The notes: a model not told the origin generated them from the sequence alone. A stretch of 64,000 nucleotides of DNA from Propionibacteriaceae bacterium (GCA_031261485.1 JAISJO010000082.1:23573-87572), one strand, 5' to 3'. Positions 45,093 through 56,320 are shown, counted from the stretch's first letter. Program-made: numbers and translations.

Positions 45093-45820
45093 TGACTCAG
45101 ATTGTGACTGGGGGCACGAGCGGCACGGATGGAACAAGCCTGCCTCAAAGGCTGGGAGTTGTGCGCGACAGAATCGCCAGTGCTTGCGCGGCGGTGGGTC
45201 GTGACCCTGCAAGTGTGAGGCTTCTGCCTGTCTCCAAGACTCATTCGGCGTCGCTGGTGGCCGAGGCTGTGAAGGCTGGATGCCGTCAGTTTGGCGAGAA
45301 CAGGGTGGGGGAGTTGCTCGCCAAGTCCTCGGAGGTGGAGTCGGCGGGGTTCACGGGCGTCGAATGGATTCTCATTGGTCACCTCCAGCGCAACAAAGCG
45401 GCATTGGTTGCGTCCCATGTGCGTGAGTTGCAGTCGTTGGATTCCTTGAGGCTTGCCCGCGTTCTCCAGGCTGAGTTGGAGAGGACCGACTCGACGCTGC
45501 GAGTCTTCATCGAGGTCAATTCTTCGGGCGAAGACTCCAAATTCGGTCTCCTGCCTGATGACGTCGGGGAGTTCTCGCGGGCGCTGAGGGTGTACGACAG
45601 GCTCTTGCCGGTCGGCTTGATGACCGTGGCCCATCCTGACCGGGTCCAGGCTGAACAGGGGTTCACCGTCATGAAGATTCTTCAGACTCGGTTGCGCAAC
45701 CGTGACGGCGGTGGCTGGCACGAGTTGAGCATGGGCATGAGTGGGGATTTCGAGTCAGCCATCGCCCATGGCTCCACATGCGTCAGAGTCGGCACGGCGA
45801 TATTTGGTTTGCGCGCCTAG
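45092..45820 (+). CDS. YggS-family PLP homeostasis protein
   Basis: 242 residues from ATG 45092. Fold-type III PLP protein: LLPVSKTHSASLVAEAVKAGCRQFGENRV contains the PLP lysine, then the IGHLQRNKAALV motif, EVNSSGEDSKFG, LSMGMSGDFESAIAHGSTCVRVGTAIFG. Members keep PLP homeostasis and lack clear catalysis. It is the last gene of the MoxR operon, with no obvious functional link. YggS beside envelope genes is common in actinobacteria. Confidence 0.93.
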   Translation: MTQIVTGGTSGTDGTSLPQRLGVVRDRIASACAAVGRDPASVRLLPVSKTHSASLVAEAVKAGCRQFGENRVGELLAKSSEVESAGFTGVEWILIGHLQRNKAALVASHVRELQSLDSLRLARVLQAELERTDSTLRVFIEVNSSGEDSKFGLLPDDVGEFSRALRVYDRLLPVGLMTVAHPDRVQAEQGFTVMKILQTRLRNRDGGGWHELSMGMSGDFESAIAHGSTCVRVGTAIFGLRA

Positions 45821-45826
45821 CCTGAA

Positions 45827-45862
45827 CACCCAAACCGCTCCTCCATTGTGGGAGCGGGGGTG
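45827..45862. terminator. Hairpin between convergent YggS and S9 peptidase genes
   Basis: CACCC-aaa-CCGCTCC, loop of 8 bases, GGGAGCGG-GGGTG: a long stem with a small internal loop. There is no T-run, so termination is inferred from position between convergent genes. Confidence 0.5.
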
Positions 45863-45876
45863 CCGCGATATTCAGT

Positions 45877-48138
45877 TCACGTGGGTAGGTCGAACACCCT
45901 GGTCAGGAATTCAAGGATACGGGTGTAAGCGTCCTGGATGGTCGCAGGTTGGCGGAATCCGTGGCCCTCGCCGGAGTACATGACCAACTCCGCTTCTAAG
46001 CCCTTCGCCAGCACGGCGTTGTACATCGCCTGCGCCTGAGATGGCGCCACAACCGGATCGTCCTCACCTTGGAGGATGAGCATGGGCGCGTTCAGTTTGT
46101 CCAGGTGATGGATGGGGGAGCGGTCCCGGAAGAGGTCAGCCTGCTCGGGATAGGGGCCGATGAGCCAGTCGTTGTAATGGGATTCGAGCTTCACCGGATC
46201 GAGGGTCATAGCCTCCAAGTCTGCGATACCGTACATCGAGACACCTGCCTTGAAGATATCGGAGCTTGTCAGAGCGGCCAATGTCGTGAATCCGCCAGCC
46301 GAGGAGCCCATGATGGCAAGCCTGTCGGGATCGGCCACACCACGCCGAACCATTTCTTCGGCCCCGTCCACGCAATCACTTACATCGACCACACCCCATG
46401 TGCCGTTGAGCCGGTCGCGGTACGCTCTGCCGAACCCTGCCGAACCGGAGTAATTCACGTCGAGAACGCCGATACCATGAGTGGTGAAATACTGAATGAC
46501 AAGGGAAAACGCGGAGGTCGCTTGGAGTGTGGGTCCTGAGTGGGACAAGACGAGGAGAGGGGCGGGATGGGGGCTGGGCGAGAAGTCTTGGTCAGAGTGA
46601 GGTTCGCAAGAGGAGTCCGGGGTACGATGATGAGCTTCGAGCAGGGAATCCTGAGCCGACTGAGGTTCGCAGGGGGAGTCCGGCGCATGATGAGGGTCGC
46701 AGGGGGAGTCCTGGGCAGGAGAGTTGGTGCTGGCAAGGTCCACTGCCGGGTAGAACCAGCCGTGGACCGCCTCTCCAGTCTCGGCTTTCCACTCGACATT
46801 TTCGGGGCTAGACAATATATCATGGGCGTTGTCTACTGAGTTACTGGCTTCATATTCCTGGACGAGAGGTATGTACGTGCCGTCCTCCCAGTCGAAGACG
46901 CATAACGCGCGCGACTGGTCGTCCCAGCTCAGACTTGCGACAGACATGGGCCTCGCGGGTAACCACTGGTCTTCGTCCACTTCGTTCGCCATCCTGCGCG
47001 CGCCGTCCTGCGCGCAGTCGCAGGACGCAGGATCCACCCCTGTCAGATGGGTTCTGCGACTTCGCGCAGAATGACGAGGCGTGTCGTCCAGTGATTCCTC
47101 GGAGATTGTCCTTTCACGACCTGACACCAGCACGGTTCCCGACGGACTCACGCTCGCTGCCGCGCACCCGAGGGTCTCGACCAGTGAGCCGTCCGGGAGG
47201 AGCTTCCCGACGTGGGCGAGGGAATCAGCCCACCATGTACATCCAATGGCTCCGTCCCACAGCAGTGCGTACGGCGGACGAGACAACACCCACGGCGGTT
47301 CGCAGAAGTCGAACCGATGGTCATGCAGACGAGTCACCACACCATCGCGCCAACGGTGGAAGGTCCAGTACCCCGATTCGTCAGCGAGAAAGACCAAAGA
47401 ACCGTCCGCGTCCCATTGCGGCCACACCGCCGAGACACCAGCCATGTCCCAGACAACCTCGACCTGCCCAGACACCGTCCGGACCACGATGCGAGTGTGC
47501 GTCCAACCCATGTCAGGATGGTCGTACTCCATCCACGCAATATCTCCGAGCGCGTTCACTGTCGGAGTCCAATAGAAGTCCGCGCCCTGGACGATGATAG
47601 TCCCGCCATCCGGATTGTCGCTAGCAATATCCAATACCACTAGCGCGTCGTTTGCCTCCACGAGGTCAGGGGACCGATCCTCACGCACACACACCACACG
47701 GGTGTCGTCGAGGAACTCGAACCCACCCCAGCGCCATGGGCCGCCAGGGGTGATGGGGCTGAACCCAGCGTCCGAATAACCCCATTCCGCCCTTCTGCGC
47801 CCAGTCGCAGAATCCACATAACCGACCGAAACCTCGCAACCGGCCACAGCACTTGCTGGGCGACTAGGCGTCATCCCCGCCCAGACCCGATTGCTCGCCC
47901 GGTCGTAGAACACGACCCGCCCGTCACGCACGCACACTGCCGTCCCGCCGTAATCGTGGATCGAGGTCCGTAAGTCCCAATCGGGGGTCACGTCCTGAAT
48001 TACCCCCTTGACAAGGCAGTACAACGACGTTCGCCCAGCGTTCACAGGCGGCGAAGCCACCCAGTACACCCCCGTGGAGTCCACGAACCCCTCGCCCAGG
48101 CGTGTCCGAGATGAGGCAATATCGGCCGATGTGATCAT
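45877..48138 (-). CDS. S9-family prolyl oligopeptidase-like peptidase with repeat insertions
   Basis: 753 residues from the ATG at 48138. An N-terminal beta-propeller (about 10-440) is followed by an alpha/beta-hydrolase domain with nucleophile Ser in MGSSAGGFTT, Asp in LQGEDDPVV and His in GEGHGF. It should cleave peptides in the cytoplasm, no signal peptide being seen. Oddities: a palindromic repeat (46989-47083) is translated in frame in the propeller region as an Arg/Cys-rich stretch, and a tandem array of 10-residue repeats (like PDSPCEP) splits the hydrolase domain near residues 470-520. The start is uncertain; no clear Shine-Dalgarno lies before the ATG. Confidence 0.85.
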   Translation of the reverse strand: MITSADIASSRTRLGEGFVDSTGVYWVASPPVNAGRTSLYCLVKGVIQDVTPDWDLRTSIHDYGGTAVCVRDGRVVFYDRASNRVWAGMTPSRPASAVAGCEVSVGYVDSATGRRRAEWGYSDAGFSPITPGGPWRWGGFEFLDDTRVVCVREDRSPDLVEANDALVVLDIASDNPDGGTIIVQGADFYWTPTVNALGDIAWMEYDHPDMGWTHTRIVVRTVSGQVEVVWDMAGVSAVWPQWDADGSLVFLADESGYWTFHRWRDGVVTRLHDHRFDFCEPPWVLSRPPYALLWDGAIGCTWWADSLAHVGKLLPDGSLVETLGCAAASVSPSGTVLVSGRERTISEESLDDTPRHSARSRRTHLTGVDPASCDCAQDGARRMANEVDEDQWLPARPMSVASLSWDDQSRALCVFDWEDGTYIPLVQEYEASNSVDNAHDILSSPENVEWKAETGEAVHGWFYPAVDLASTNSPAQDSPCDPHHAPDSPCEPQSAQDSLLEAHHRTPDSSCEPHSDQDFSPSPHPAPLLVLSHSGPTLQATSAFSLVIQYFTTHGIGVLDVNYSGSAGFGRAYRDRLNGTWGVVDVSDCVDGAEEMVRRGVADPDRLAIMGSSAGGFTTLAALTSSDIFKAGVSMYGIADLEAMTLDPVKLESHYNDWLIGPYPEQADLFRDRSPIHHLDKLNAPMLILQGEDDPVVAPSQAQAMYNAVLAKGLEAELVMYSGEGHGFRQPATIQDAYTRILEFLTRVFDLPT
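46599..46719 (-). repeat. 30-33-bp tandem repeats inside the S9 peptidase gene
   Basis: About four degenerate units, each containing GAGGTTCGCAGGGGGAGTCC or a variant and each about 30-33 bases, a multiple of three. In the protein they read as 10-residue units like PDSPCEPQSA. The reading frame is kept. Confidence 0.7.
46989..47083. repeat. Palindromic repeat, copy D (inside the S9 peptidase gene)
   Basis: Begins GCCATCCTGCGCG and ends CGCAGAATGACGAGG, with a nested hairpin GTCCTGCG...CGCAGGAC and a GTTCTGCGACTTCGCGCAGAAT arm. Same family as copies A, B, C and E. It is translated without a stop as part of the peptidase. Confidence 0.7.
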
Positions 48139-48218
48139 GAACGAAGTGTAGTGCGCACGGCGGCCACGCGGGACGCGCAGAATGCCCCGGACGAACATGC
48201 CCCTCCGAAAGGACCCAG

Positions 48219-48363
48219 CCGCAGGTGTGGACAGTGTGGCGCGCAGGCTGGGGCGCAAATCGTCCCACCGATTTGGGGAAAGCCCCGAGTGGAGCGAGAC
48301 GGTAAAGTGGCGCAGCCACCGCCTCGCGGAACGCCCTGCCCGTCATACCGGCTCCACCTGCGG
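48219..48363. repeat. 145-bp MITE-like palindromic element, copy 1
   Basis: Aligns with the copy 378 bases downstream over about 142 bases with few mismatches. Terminal arms start CCGCAGGTG and end CACCTGCGG; the inner arms have diverged from perfect pairing. It overlaps the region just upstream of the S9 peptidase start. The 830-bp gap between that gene and hisI is almost filled by the two copies plus a palindromic repeat (E); no gene is seen in it. Confidence 0.7.
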
Positions 48364-48596
48364 CACCCCCACCTCTTCACACCGCATCCAACTTTGGCCA
48401 CATCCGGCAGATTTCGATGGCCAATGTCGATCTAGGATCAAACTCAGCCCGAAACCAGCCCGGAAACTGGCCAACTTTGCACCAACTCCGAATAGCACCC
48501 AAGAATCCTCACGGACAAGGCCAAAGTTCGCCTAGACAGGGATGGGGCAGGACCCTCCACTCCACGTATGACAGATTCCCCTCCGAACGGACCTAG

Positions 48597-48741
48597 CCGC
48601 AGGTGTGGGCAGTGTGGTGCGCAGGCTGGGGCGCAAATCGTCCCACCGATTTGGGGATAGCCCCGAGTGGAGCGAGGCGGTAAAGTGGCGCAGCCACCGC
48701 CTCGTGGAACGCCCTGCGCACCACACTGCCCGCGCCTGCGG
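48597..48741. repeat. 145-bp MITE-like palindromic element, copy 2
   Basis: 29-base ends 48597-48625 and 48713-48741 are inverted with 2 mismatches. Inside are further hairpins: CAAATCG-tcccac-CGATTTG, GGGG-atag-CCCC, and GAGGCG...GTGGC-gca-GCCAC-CGCCTC. Together they would fold as a cloverleaf-like RNA or DNA structure. It has no transposase. Confidence 0.75.
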
Positions 48742-48814
48742 CGACCCCACCACGACCCTCAAAGAATGAAACCGCACACCCACGACGACTGCCCACCCGC
48801 AGAACCTAAACTCT

Positions 48815-48842
48815 GGATCCTGCGACTACCGCGCAGGATGAC
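48815..48842. repeat. Palindromic repeat, copy E
   Basis: GGATCCTGCG-actac-CGCGCAGGATGAC, a short hairpin with the shared core of the A-D family, in the gap before hisI. Confidence 0.5.
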
Positions 48843-48967
48843 AAGGGGATCAACTCGGACAGGAAAGACAGTTTCCATCGCACAAGACATAGCCCCACCA
48901 CGACGGTCGAGCATGACCGACGCGGGCCCAAGACGACACCAAACCGGCGGCATGGAAGAATAGGTGG

Positions 48968-49318
48968 GTGCATGTCAATTACAACGAGGCCGGGCTCGTA
49001 CCTGCTATTGCCCAGGACTGTGCCAGTGGCAAGGTCCTCATGCTGGCGTGGATGGACGCCGAAGCGCTGAAGCGGACCCTGGACACTCGCAAGGCGACGT
49101 ACTGGTCACGGTCGCGCCAGGAGTACTGGGTCAAGGGTGAAACGTCTGGCCACACCCAGGCCGTCCTCGACGTCCGCCTCGACTGCGACGGTGACACGAT
49201 TCTGCTTATCGTGGACCAGGTCGGACCCGCCTGCCATACTGGCGCGGCGACGTGTTTCGACGTGCATGAGTCGCTTCTCGCAGAGCAGCCTGCCAATACT
49301 CAGGAGAACAAGCAATGA
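48968..49318 (+). CDS. hisI: Phosphoribosyl-AMP cyclohydrolase
   Basis: 116 residues from GTG 48968; the ATG at 48972 is out of frame. It performs the third step of histidine synthesis. Conserved blocks: [56 protein letters not shown] (metal-binding acidic residues and Cys), and GPACHTG. HisE (pyrophosphohydrolase) is not fused, so it must be elsewhere. ATGA overlap with lgt. Confidence 0.93.
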   Translation: MHVNYNEAGLVPAIAQDCASGKVLMLAWMDAEALKRTLDTRKATYWSRSRQEYWVKGETSGHTQAVLDVRLDCDGDTILLIVDQVGPACHTGAATCFDVHESLLAEQPANTQENKQ

Positions 49319-50262
49319 TTCCCCTTTTCATTCCCAGTCCTTCCCAAGGCGTGTGGTATCTCGGACCCATCCCTCTGCGCGGCTATGCATTGTCCATCCT
49401 GGCGGGCATCGTCATCGCCTTCATCATTGTGCGCAGACGCTGGATCAAGATGGGCGAGCCGGCCGAGCAAATGGAGAACATCACACTGGCGTCCATCGTG
49501 TGCGGCATCCTCGGCGCGCGAGTCTATTGGGTCATCATCGAATGGCATCGCTATTTCGGGGCGAAAGCGGTCGAGCCGTGGTACCACATCTTCTACATGT
49601 GGGAAGGCGGCCTGGGCATCTGGGGTGGCATCGTGGGAGGTTTTCTCACCGCGTGGCTGCTGTGCCGTCATTACAAAGTGTCGTTCTTCCGACTGGCTGA
49701 CGCTGTCGCGCCTGCCTTCCTTCTCGCCCAAGGCATCGGACGGCTAGGCAACTGGTGGAACCAGGAGCTGTACGGCCTGCCCACCACGCTACCGTGGGCC
49801 CTGGAAATCGACCCCGCCCACCGTGTGCCAGGTTACGCCCAATATGCGACCTTCCACCCGACCTTCCTGTACGAGATGGCGTGGAGTTTCCTCGGGGTCG
49901 CGGTCATTCTCCTACTGGAGAAGAAGCTCAGACTTGGTCGCGGCAAAGTGTTCGCCACGTACATTGTGTGGTACGCCACAGGCCGCTTCCTGAACGAGTT
50001 TCTGCGCATCGACCCGGTCGACACCTTCTGGGGCCTGAGGGTCAATAGTTGGGCAACGTTGGCAGGGTGGCTGTTCGGGGTCGTATTGTTAGTGTGGCTT
50101 ATCAAGAACAGGCCTGGCCCGAATGAGGTCAAGGCCTCGAAGACAAGCGAGGAGTCCGAACCTGACTCTGAGCCCGACACCACTGATGACACCACCGAAG
50201 ACGCCACCGACGCTGCCAGCGACGAAGAGTCCGAGGCAAAGTCAACTACGAGAGAGGACTGA
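49315..50262 (+). CDS. lgt: Prolipoprotein diacylglyceryl transferase
   Basis: 315 residues with seven membrane helices. It transfers diacylglycerol to the lipobox Cys of prolipoproteins, such as PstS in this window. Motifs include [47 protein letters not shown] and the HPTFLYE. The C-terminal 50 residues are an acidic Glu/Asp/Ser/Thr-rich tail, common in actinobacteria. It sits between hisI and gltB. Confidence 0.95.
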   Translation: MIPLFIPSPSQGVWYLGPIPLRGYALSILAGIVIAFIIVRRRWIKMGEPAEQMENITLASIVCGILGARVYWVIIEWHRYFGAKAVEPWYHIFYMWEGGLGIWGGIVGGFLTAWLLCRHYKVSFFRLADAVAPAFLLAQGIGRLGNWWNQELYGLPTTLPWALEIDPAHRVPGYAQYATFHPTFLYEMAWSFLGVAVILLLEKKLRLGRGKVFATYIVWYATGRFLNEFLRIDPVDTFWGLRVNSWATLAGWLFGVVLLVWLIKNRPGPNEVKASKTSEESEPDSEPDTTDDTTEDATDAASDEESEAKSTTRED

Positions 50263-50265
50263 GCC

Positions 50266-53200
50266 ATGCTCCCCAAAGCCCAAGGACTCTACGACCCCAC
50301 GATGGAACACGACTCCTGTGGGGTGGGTTTTGTCGCCCGCCTGGATGCGCGCAAGACCCACGAGATCGTGGAACAAGGCCTGACCGTCTTGGCCAACTTG
50401 GATCATCGTGGCGCAACCGGCGCCGACCCCGCTGCAGGCGACGGCGCAGGCATCCTCACCCAGATCCCTGACCGTTTCTTCCGTGAGCGTTTCTCGGCCG
50501 ACCTGCCCCCGGCTGGCCATTATGCCGTGGGTTTCGCCTACTTGCCCATGGATCCGCGCGAACGCGACGCCGCCAAGGCGAGTATCGCCCATATCGCCAC
50601 TCAGGAGGGTTTGAGCGTCATCGGGTGGAGGAGCGTGCCCATCAACCCTGAAGGACTCAGCCCCATCACCTTGGACGCCATGCCAGCGTTCGAGCAAGTC
50701 CTCGTCGCGCCCTACGACGACGCTGAAGGGCTCGCGTTGGACCGGATCGTGTACCCCGTGCGCAAGCGCTGCGAGCATGAGGTGGGAGTGTACTTCTCGT
50801 CTTTCTCCGCTCGTACCATCGTGTACAAGGGCATGCTCACCACATCGCAGTTGGAGGGGTTCTTCCCCGACCTGCACGACGAGGTGTACGAATCTGCCTT
50901 GTCACTGGTGCATTCGCGCTTCTCGACCAATACTTTCCCATCGTGGAAACTGGCCCACCCTTACCGCTTCGTCGCCCACAATGGCGAAATCAACACGGTC
51001 AAAGGCAACCGCAACTGGATGCGGGCCCGAGAAGCACTCCTGAAATCGGACCTCATCGAGGGGGACCTGTCTCGGCTGTTCCCCATTTGCACCCCCGACG
51101 GCTCGGATTCGATGAGCTTCGACGAGGTGCTCGAATTGCTGCATCTGGGCGGACGCTCTTTGCCGCACGCCATCCTCATGATGATTCCCGAAGCCTGGCA
51201 GAACAACGCCACGATGGACCCGGCGCGTCGCGCGTTCTACGAGTTCCACTCCTGCTGCATGGAAGCCTGGGACGGGCCGGCTGCTGTCACGTTCACTGAC
51301 GGAACGCAGATTGGTGCGACCCTCGACCGTAACGGCCTGCGCCCAGCACGGTACTGGATCACCGATGACGGTCTGGTGGTGTACGCCTCCGAGGCTGGCG
51401 TCCTGGACATCCCTAGCCACAAAATCGTCACTAAAGGGAGGCTCTCTCCCGGGCGTATTTTCCTCGTTGACTTGGACCAACACCGGGTCTTGGACGATGA
51501 AGAGGTCAAAGCCAGCCTCGCGGCTGAGCATCCGTACGCCCAATGGTTGAAGGACAACTCCATCGACCTGGACGACCTCCCCGAGCGCCAGCACATTGTC
51601 CATTCCCACGCCTCTGTGTCCCGTCGCCAGCAACTCTTCGGGTATACCACTGAGGAATTGAAGACGATCATCGCCCCCATGGCCAACACGGGCGCGGAAC
51701 CTGTGGGTTCCATGGGTGACGACACTCCACTGGCTGTGCTCTCCGACAGGCCGCGCCTGCTCTTCGACTACTTCCGGCAATTGTTCGCCCAAGTCACCAA
51801 CCCTCCGCTGGACGCCATCCGCGAAGAGATGGTGACCTCTCTGCAACTCGGCATTGGCCCGGAGCGCAACCTGCTCGACCCCACGCCTGAATCTGCTCGC
51901 CAAATAACGATCGCCTTCCCCATCCTCGATTCCGACCAGTTGGCCAAGATTGTGCGCATCGACCGCGAGGGGGGAGATTCTGGGTACCACGCCACCGTCC
52001 TGCGCGGGTTGTACCCCGTGGACGAGGGCGAGGAAGGCCTGGCCGCCGCACTCCAAGGGTTGTACAACCAGGTCGATGAGGCCATCGCCAACGGTTCGCA
52101 AATCTTGGTCCTCTCCGACAGACATGCGACCGCCGAGATGGCGCCCATCCCGTCGCTGCTGCTCACGTCCGCGATCCAGCACCACCTCGTGCGTTCCAAG
52201 ACCCGCACCCAGGTGGGGCTTGTGGTCGAGGCCGGTGATGTGCGCGAGGTACACCACGTCGCGTGCCTCATTTCGTATGGCGCGGCCGCTGTCAACCCGT
52301 ACCTCGCCTTCGAGACCGCCGAGGACCTCGCCCGCAATGAGGTCTTCGTGCACACGTCACCGCAGCAGGCCATCGCCAACGTGCGCAAGGCGCTGGGCAA
52401 GGGTGTGCTCAAGGTCATGTCGAAGATGGGCATCTCCACCATCGCGTCGTACGCGGGCGCGTACGTCTTCGAAGCGGTGGGCCTCAACTCGGCCTTCGTG
52501 GAGGAATACTTCGAAGGCACCGCGTCACGCATCGAAGGCGCGGGGCTCAAAGAAATCATGGAGGAAGTCAAGGCCCGCCACGACCACGCTTACCCTCCTG
52601 AAGGCATCCCGCAAACGCATCGGCAATTGGCAACAGGCGGTCACTACAAGTGGAGGCGCGACGGCGAGGACCACCTTTTCGACCCCGAGACCATTTTCCG
52701 TCTCCAGGAAGCCACGCGCACAGGCCGCTACGAGATATTCAAAAAGTACACCGACCGGGTCAACACCCGCGACAAGCGCACCATGACTCTGCGCTCCCTC
52801 CTGGAGTTCGCGCCCAAGTCCAAGCCCATCCCCATCGATGAGGTTGAGCCTGTGTCCGAGATTGTGAAGCGTTTCGCCACAGGTGCGATGAGCTACGGTT
52901 CCATCTCAGAGGAAGCCCACACGACGATGGCCATCGCCATGAACACGTTGGGTGGCAAGTCCAACACAGGCGAAGGCGGCGAAGACCGCGCCAGGCTCCA
53001 CGACCCGCTGCGTTGCTCTGCGATCAAGCAGGTCGCCTCTGGGCGTTTCGGCGTGACGAGCGATTACCTCAGCCATGCCACGGACATCCAAATCAAGATG
53101 GCCCAAGGCGCGAAGCCAGGGGAGGGCGGGCAGTTGCCCGGGCCCAAGGTGTACCCGTGGGTCGCCAAGACTCGCCATTCGACTCCCGGTGTGGGCCTCA

Positions 53201-54774
53201 TCTCGCCGCCGCCGCATCACGACATCTATTCCATTGAGGACCTCAAGCAACTCATCCACGACCTGAAGTGCGCCAACACGAGCGCGCGCGTCCACGTGAA
53301 ACTCGTCGCCCAGGTCGGGGTCGGGACAGTCGCAGCAGGCGTGGCAAAAGCCAAGGCCGACGTGGTCCTCATCTCCGGCGCGGATGGTGGCACAGGCGCA
53401 GCGCCCCTGACGTCGATCAAACACGCGGGAGGCCCGTGGGAGCTTGGTCTGGCCGAGACTCAGCAGACCCTCATGCTCAACGGATTGCGCGACCGCATCA
53501 CCGTCCAGGTGGACGGCCAACTCAAGACAGGCAGAGATGTTGTCATTGCTGCTTTGCTTGGAGCGGAGGAGTTTGGTTTCGCCACAGCGCCGCTGGTCGT
53601 CTCCGGTTGCGTCATGATGAGAGCCTGCCAATTGGACACCTGCCCACAAGGCGTGGCCACTCAGAACCCCGAGTTGCGAAAAGTCTATGCTGGCAAGCCA
53701 GAATACGTGATCGCCTTCTTCGAGTTCATCGCTCAGGAGGTGCGTGAAATCCTCGCCGAGTTGGGTTTCCGTTCCATCGAGGACGCCGTCGGCCACGTCG
53801 AGGCTCTCGACGCGCGGCAAGCGATCAAGGCCTGGAAGAAGGAAGGTATCGACCTGAGCAACGTCCTGTACAAGGTGGACAATGGCTCGCCGCTGCACCG
53901 AATCACCACCCAGGACCATGGCCTTGAAGGCCGTCTCGATGTGGATCTGGTGAACGTCGCCGCCCCGGCTCTCCTACATGGGAAGCCAGTCGTACACTCC
54001 ACCACTATCCGCAACGTGGACCGCACAGTGGGGACCATCTTGGGACACGAGGTCACTGTGGCCACCGATGGCGACGGTTTCGACGACCACTTCATCGACA
54101 TCACTCTCACAGGCACGGCAGGCCAATCCTTCGGAGCGTTCATCCCGCGTGGAGTCACTCTGCGCCTCGTGGGCGACGCCAACGACTACATGGCCAAGGG
54201 GCTCTCCGGTGGCATCATCACCGTCGTCCCGCCGCCCGACTCGCCCTTCGTCGCGTCGGATCAAATCATCGCCGGCAACGTCATCGCGTATGGGGCGACG
54301 TCGGGTCAGTTGTACATCCGTGGCCGAGTCGGCGAACGTTTCTGTGTGCGCAATTCGGGAGCGGTGGCCGTCGTGGAGGGCACGGGCGACCACGCCTGCG
54401 AGTACATGACTGGTGGCGAGGTCCTCATCCTCGGGCCCACAGGCCGCAACGTCGCCGCTGGCATGTCCGGCGGAGTGGCCTGGGTGCTCGACCTGGACGA
54501 GACCAAACTCAACGCTGACATGGCCGACCCTGCCCCACTCACCGACTTGGGTTTGGACCGTGTGAAGGAACTGCTCGCCCGCCACGTCGAGCACACCGGT
54601 TCGCATGTGGGAGCCGAGCTTTTGGCCTTGTCAGACGATGATTTGCGTGTGAGACTGACCACCTTGGTGCCTCGTGATTACGCGAAAGTGATGGCAGCCA
54701 AGGAGCAGGCGCAAGCAGACGGTCTCACCGACGATGAAGTGACCAACAAGATGATGGAGGCGTCCCATGGCTGA
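50266..54774 (+). CDS. gltB: Glutamate synthase, large subunit
   Basis: 1502 residues. It converts glutamine and 2-oxoglutarate to two glutamates with GltD. A 17-residue propeptide is followed by catalytic Cys18 in HDSCGVGF, which would be the mature N-terminus. The class-II glutaminase region, central domain, FMN synthase region ([48 protein letters not shown]), the Cys cluster [19 protein letters not shown], and the C-terminal beta-helix ([21 protein letters not shown]) are all present. The start ATG 50266 is 4 bp after lgt. An 8-base overlap with gltD shows coupling. Confidence 0.97.
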   Translation: MLPKAQGLYDPTMEHDSCGVGFVARLDARKTHEIVEQGLTVLANLDHRGATGADPAAGDGAGILTQIPDRFFRERFSADLPPAGHYAVGFAYLPMDPRERDAAKASIAHIATQEGLSVIGWRSVPINPEGLSPITLDAMPAFEQVLVAPYDDAEGLALDRIVYPVRKRCEHEVGVYFSSFSARTIVYKGMLTTSQLEGFFPDLHDEVYESALSLVHSRFSTNTFPSWKLAHPYRFVAHNGEINTVKGNRNWMRAREALLKSDLIEGDLSRLFPICTPDGSDSMSFDEVLELLHLGGRSLPHAILMMIPEAWQNNATMDPARRAFYEFHSCCMEAWDGPAAVTFTDGTQIGATLDRNGLRPARYWITDDGLVVYASEAGVLDIPSHKIVTKGRLSPGRIFLVDLDQHRVLDDEEVKASLAAEHPYAQWLKDNSIDLDDLPERQHIVHSHASVSRRQQLFGYTTEELKTIIAPMANTGAEPVGSMGDDTPLAVLSDRPRLLFDYFRQLFAQVTNPPLDAIREEMVTSLQLGIGPERNLLDPTPESARQITIAFPILDSDQLAKIVRIDREGGDSGYHATVLRGLYPVDEGEEGLAAALQGLYNQVDEAIANGSQILVLSDRHATAEMAPIPSLLLTSAIQHHLVRSKTRTQVGLVVEAGDVREVHHVACLISYGAAAVNPYLAFETAEDLARNEVFVHTSPQQAIANVRKALGKGVLKVMSKMGISTIASYAGAYVFEAVGLNSAFVEEYFEGTASRIEGAGLKEIMEEVKARHDHAYPPEGIPQTHRQLATGGHYKWRRDGEDHLFDPETIFRLQEATRTGRYEIFKKYTDRVNTRDKRTMTLRSLLEFAPKSKPIPIDEVEPVSEIVKRFATGAMSYGSISEEAHTTMAIAMNTLGGKSNTGEGGEDRARLHDPLRCSAIKQVASGRFGVTSDYLSHATDIQIKMAQGAKPGEGGQLPGPKVYPWVAKTRHSTPGVGLISPPPHHDIYSIEDLKQLIHDLKCANTSARVHVKLVAQVGVGTVAAGVAKAKADVVLISGADGGTGAAPLTSIKHAGGPWELGLAETQQTLMLNGLRDRITVQVDGQLKTGRDVVIAALLGAEEFGFATAPLVVSGCVMMRACQLDTCPQGVATQNPELRKVYAGKPEYVIAFFEFIAQEVREILAELGFRSIEDAVGHVEALDARQAIKAWKKEGIDLSNVLYKVDNGSPLHRITTQDHGLEGRLDVDLVNVAAPALLHGKPVVHSTTIRNVDRTVGTILGHEVTVATDGDGFDDHFIDITLTGTAGQSFGAFIPRGVTLRLVGDANDYMAKGLSGGIITVVPPPDSPFVASDQIIAGNVIAYGATSGQLYIRGRVGERFCVRNSGAVAVVEGTGDHACEYMTGGEVLILGPTGRNVAAGMSGGVAWVLDLDETKLNADMADPAPLTDLGLDRVKELLARHVEHTGSHVGAELLALSDDDLRVRLTTLVPRDYAKVMAAKEQAQADGLTDDEVTNKMMEASHG

Positions 54775-56227
54775 TCCCAGAGGGTTCCTGACCCACCCGA
54801 GAGAAGTGGCTGAACGTCGGCCTGTGGACGAGCGCGTCCAAGACTGGCAAGAGGTGTACCCCGGCGGGCTCGCCACCGCGCTGGCCCCCATCATCACCGA
54901 CCAAGCCTCCCGCTGCATGGACTGCGGAGTGCCTTTCTGTCATTTCGGCTGCCCGCTGGGCAATTTGATCCCGGAGTGGAACGACCTCGTCTGGCGAGGT
55001 GATTGGCGCGAAGCGCTGTCCCGCCTCCATCAGACGAACAACTTCCCTGAGTTCACCGGGAGACTGTGCCCGGCGCCGTGCGAGACCGCGTGTGTGGAGG
55101 GCATCAACAAGGACCCTGTCACCATCAAGAACGTCGAGGTGTCCATCATCGACAAGGCGTGGGCCGACCTGCGCGTCGTGCCCGAACCACCACAATGGCA
55201 CACCCTCAAGACGGTCGCCGTGGTCGGCTCAGGACCGTCCGGGCTCGCCGCCGCCCAACAGTTGACGCGAGCAGGACACACAGTGGCCGTGTACGAGCGC
55301 GACGACCAGGTCGGTGGCCTCATGAGATACGGCATCCCCGAATTCAAGATGGAGAAGTCGGTCATCAATCGTCGCGTCAAGCAGATGACTCTGGAAGGCA
55401 CAGTCTTCAAGACTGGCGTGGCCGTCGGAACCGATATCGCATGGAAGGACCTCACCGACCGTTTCGACGCTGTTCTCATCGCCATCGGTTCGCGCGTGCC
55501 CAGAGACTTGAGGATTCCCGGACGGGAATTGGATGGCATCCATCAGGCGATGGAGTTCTTGCCGCAGGCCAATCGCGCCGCCTTGGGCCAAGAGGTGGAG
55601 AACCAGATTGTCGCCACGGGCAAAGATGTCGTCGTCATCGGCGGTGGCGACACAGGTGCGGATTGCATCGGGACGGCGCTGCGTCAAGGCGCTCGTTCGG
55701 TGACTTCTCTGGAGATCATGCCGAAACCACCCCTGACTCGCCCCGACTCCCAGCCATGGCCGACGTTCCCCATGATCTATCGAGTCGCGTCCGCCCATGA
55801 AGAAGGCGGCGAGCGGTTGTACGCGGTGAACACCACCGAGTTTCTCGGCCAAGATGGGGCAGTGTCGAGCCTGAAGCTCACGGAAGTGACAATGGTCGAA
55901 GGCAAGTTCGAGCCTGTGCCCGGAACCGAACGCGAAATACCGGCGCAATTGGTCCTCTTGTGCATGGGTTTCGTCGGTCCGGAACCCGCCGTGGTCGCTG
56001 ACTTGGGTCTGGCCACCGATGGGCGCGGCAACATCGCCCGCAACGACAACTTCAGGACCAATGTCGATGGTGTCTTCGTCTGTGGCGACGCAGGCAGAGG
56101 CCAGTCCCTCATCGTGTGGGCCATCGCCGAAGGACGTTCTGCCGCACATGGCGTGGACTCCTACCTCATGGGTTCGTCTCTATTGCCGAAGCCGATTGCT
56201 CCGACTTTGCGTCCTCTGATGGCGTAG
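54767..56227 (+). CDS. gltD: Glutamate synthase, small subunit
   Basis: 486 residues. It passes NADPH electrons through FAD and Fe-S clusters to GltB. The N-terminal Fe-S Cys sets are visible ([29 protein letters not shown]). The FAD dinucleotide motif [15 protein letters not shown] and the NADPH motif [14 protein letters not shown] follow, and the C-terminal FAD motif is [18 protein letters not shown]. Start ATG 54767 overlaps the gltB end. Confidence 0.96.
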   Translation: MADPRGFLTHPREVAERRPVDERVQDWQEVYPGGLATALAPIITDQASRCMDCGVPFCHFGCPLGNLIPEWNDLVWRGDWREALSRLHQTNNFPEFTGRLCPAPCETACVEGINKDPVTIKNVEVSIIDKAWADLRVVPEPPQWHTLKTVAVVGSGPSGLAAAQQLTRAGHTVAVYERDDQVGGLMRYGIPEFKMEKSVINRRVKQMTLEGTVFKTGVAVGTDIAWKDLTDRFDAVLIAIGSRVPRDLRIPGRELDGIHQAMEFLPQANRAALGQEVENQIVATGKDVVVIGGGDTGADCIGTALRQGARSVTSLEIMPKPPLTRPDSQPWPTFPMIYRVASAHEEGGERLYAVNTTEFLGQDGAVSSLKLTEVTMVEGKFEPVPGTEREIPAQLVLLCMGFVGPEPAVVADLGLATDGRGNIARNDNFRTNVDGVFVCGDAGRGQSLIVWAIAEGRSAAHGVDSYLMGSSLLPKPIAPTLRPLMA

Positions 56228-56320
56228 ATCTGGCCCCTTGGGAAAAACGCCACGCCCGGTGTGTGCGACACGACGTACATGATGGGGTATTCGGGTCAAC
56301 CAGGTCTATTCTTGAAGTCG

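Noticed and set aside
46599..46719. Possible CRISPR-like array
   Set aside because: The units are directly adjacent without spacers and lie in a coding frame. No cas genes occur in the window.
48135..48796. Small - strand frames in the gap with similar peptides
   Set aside because: The shared peptides come from translating the two copies of the 145-bp palindromic element, not from genes.
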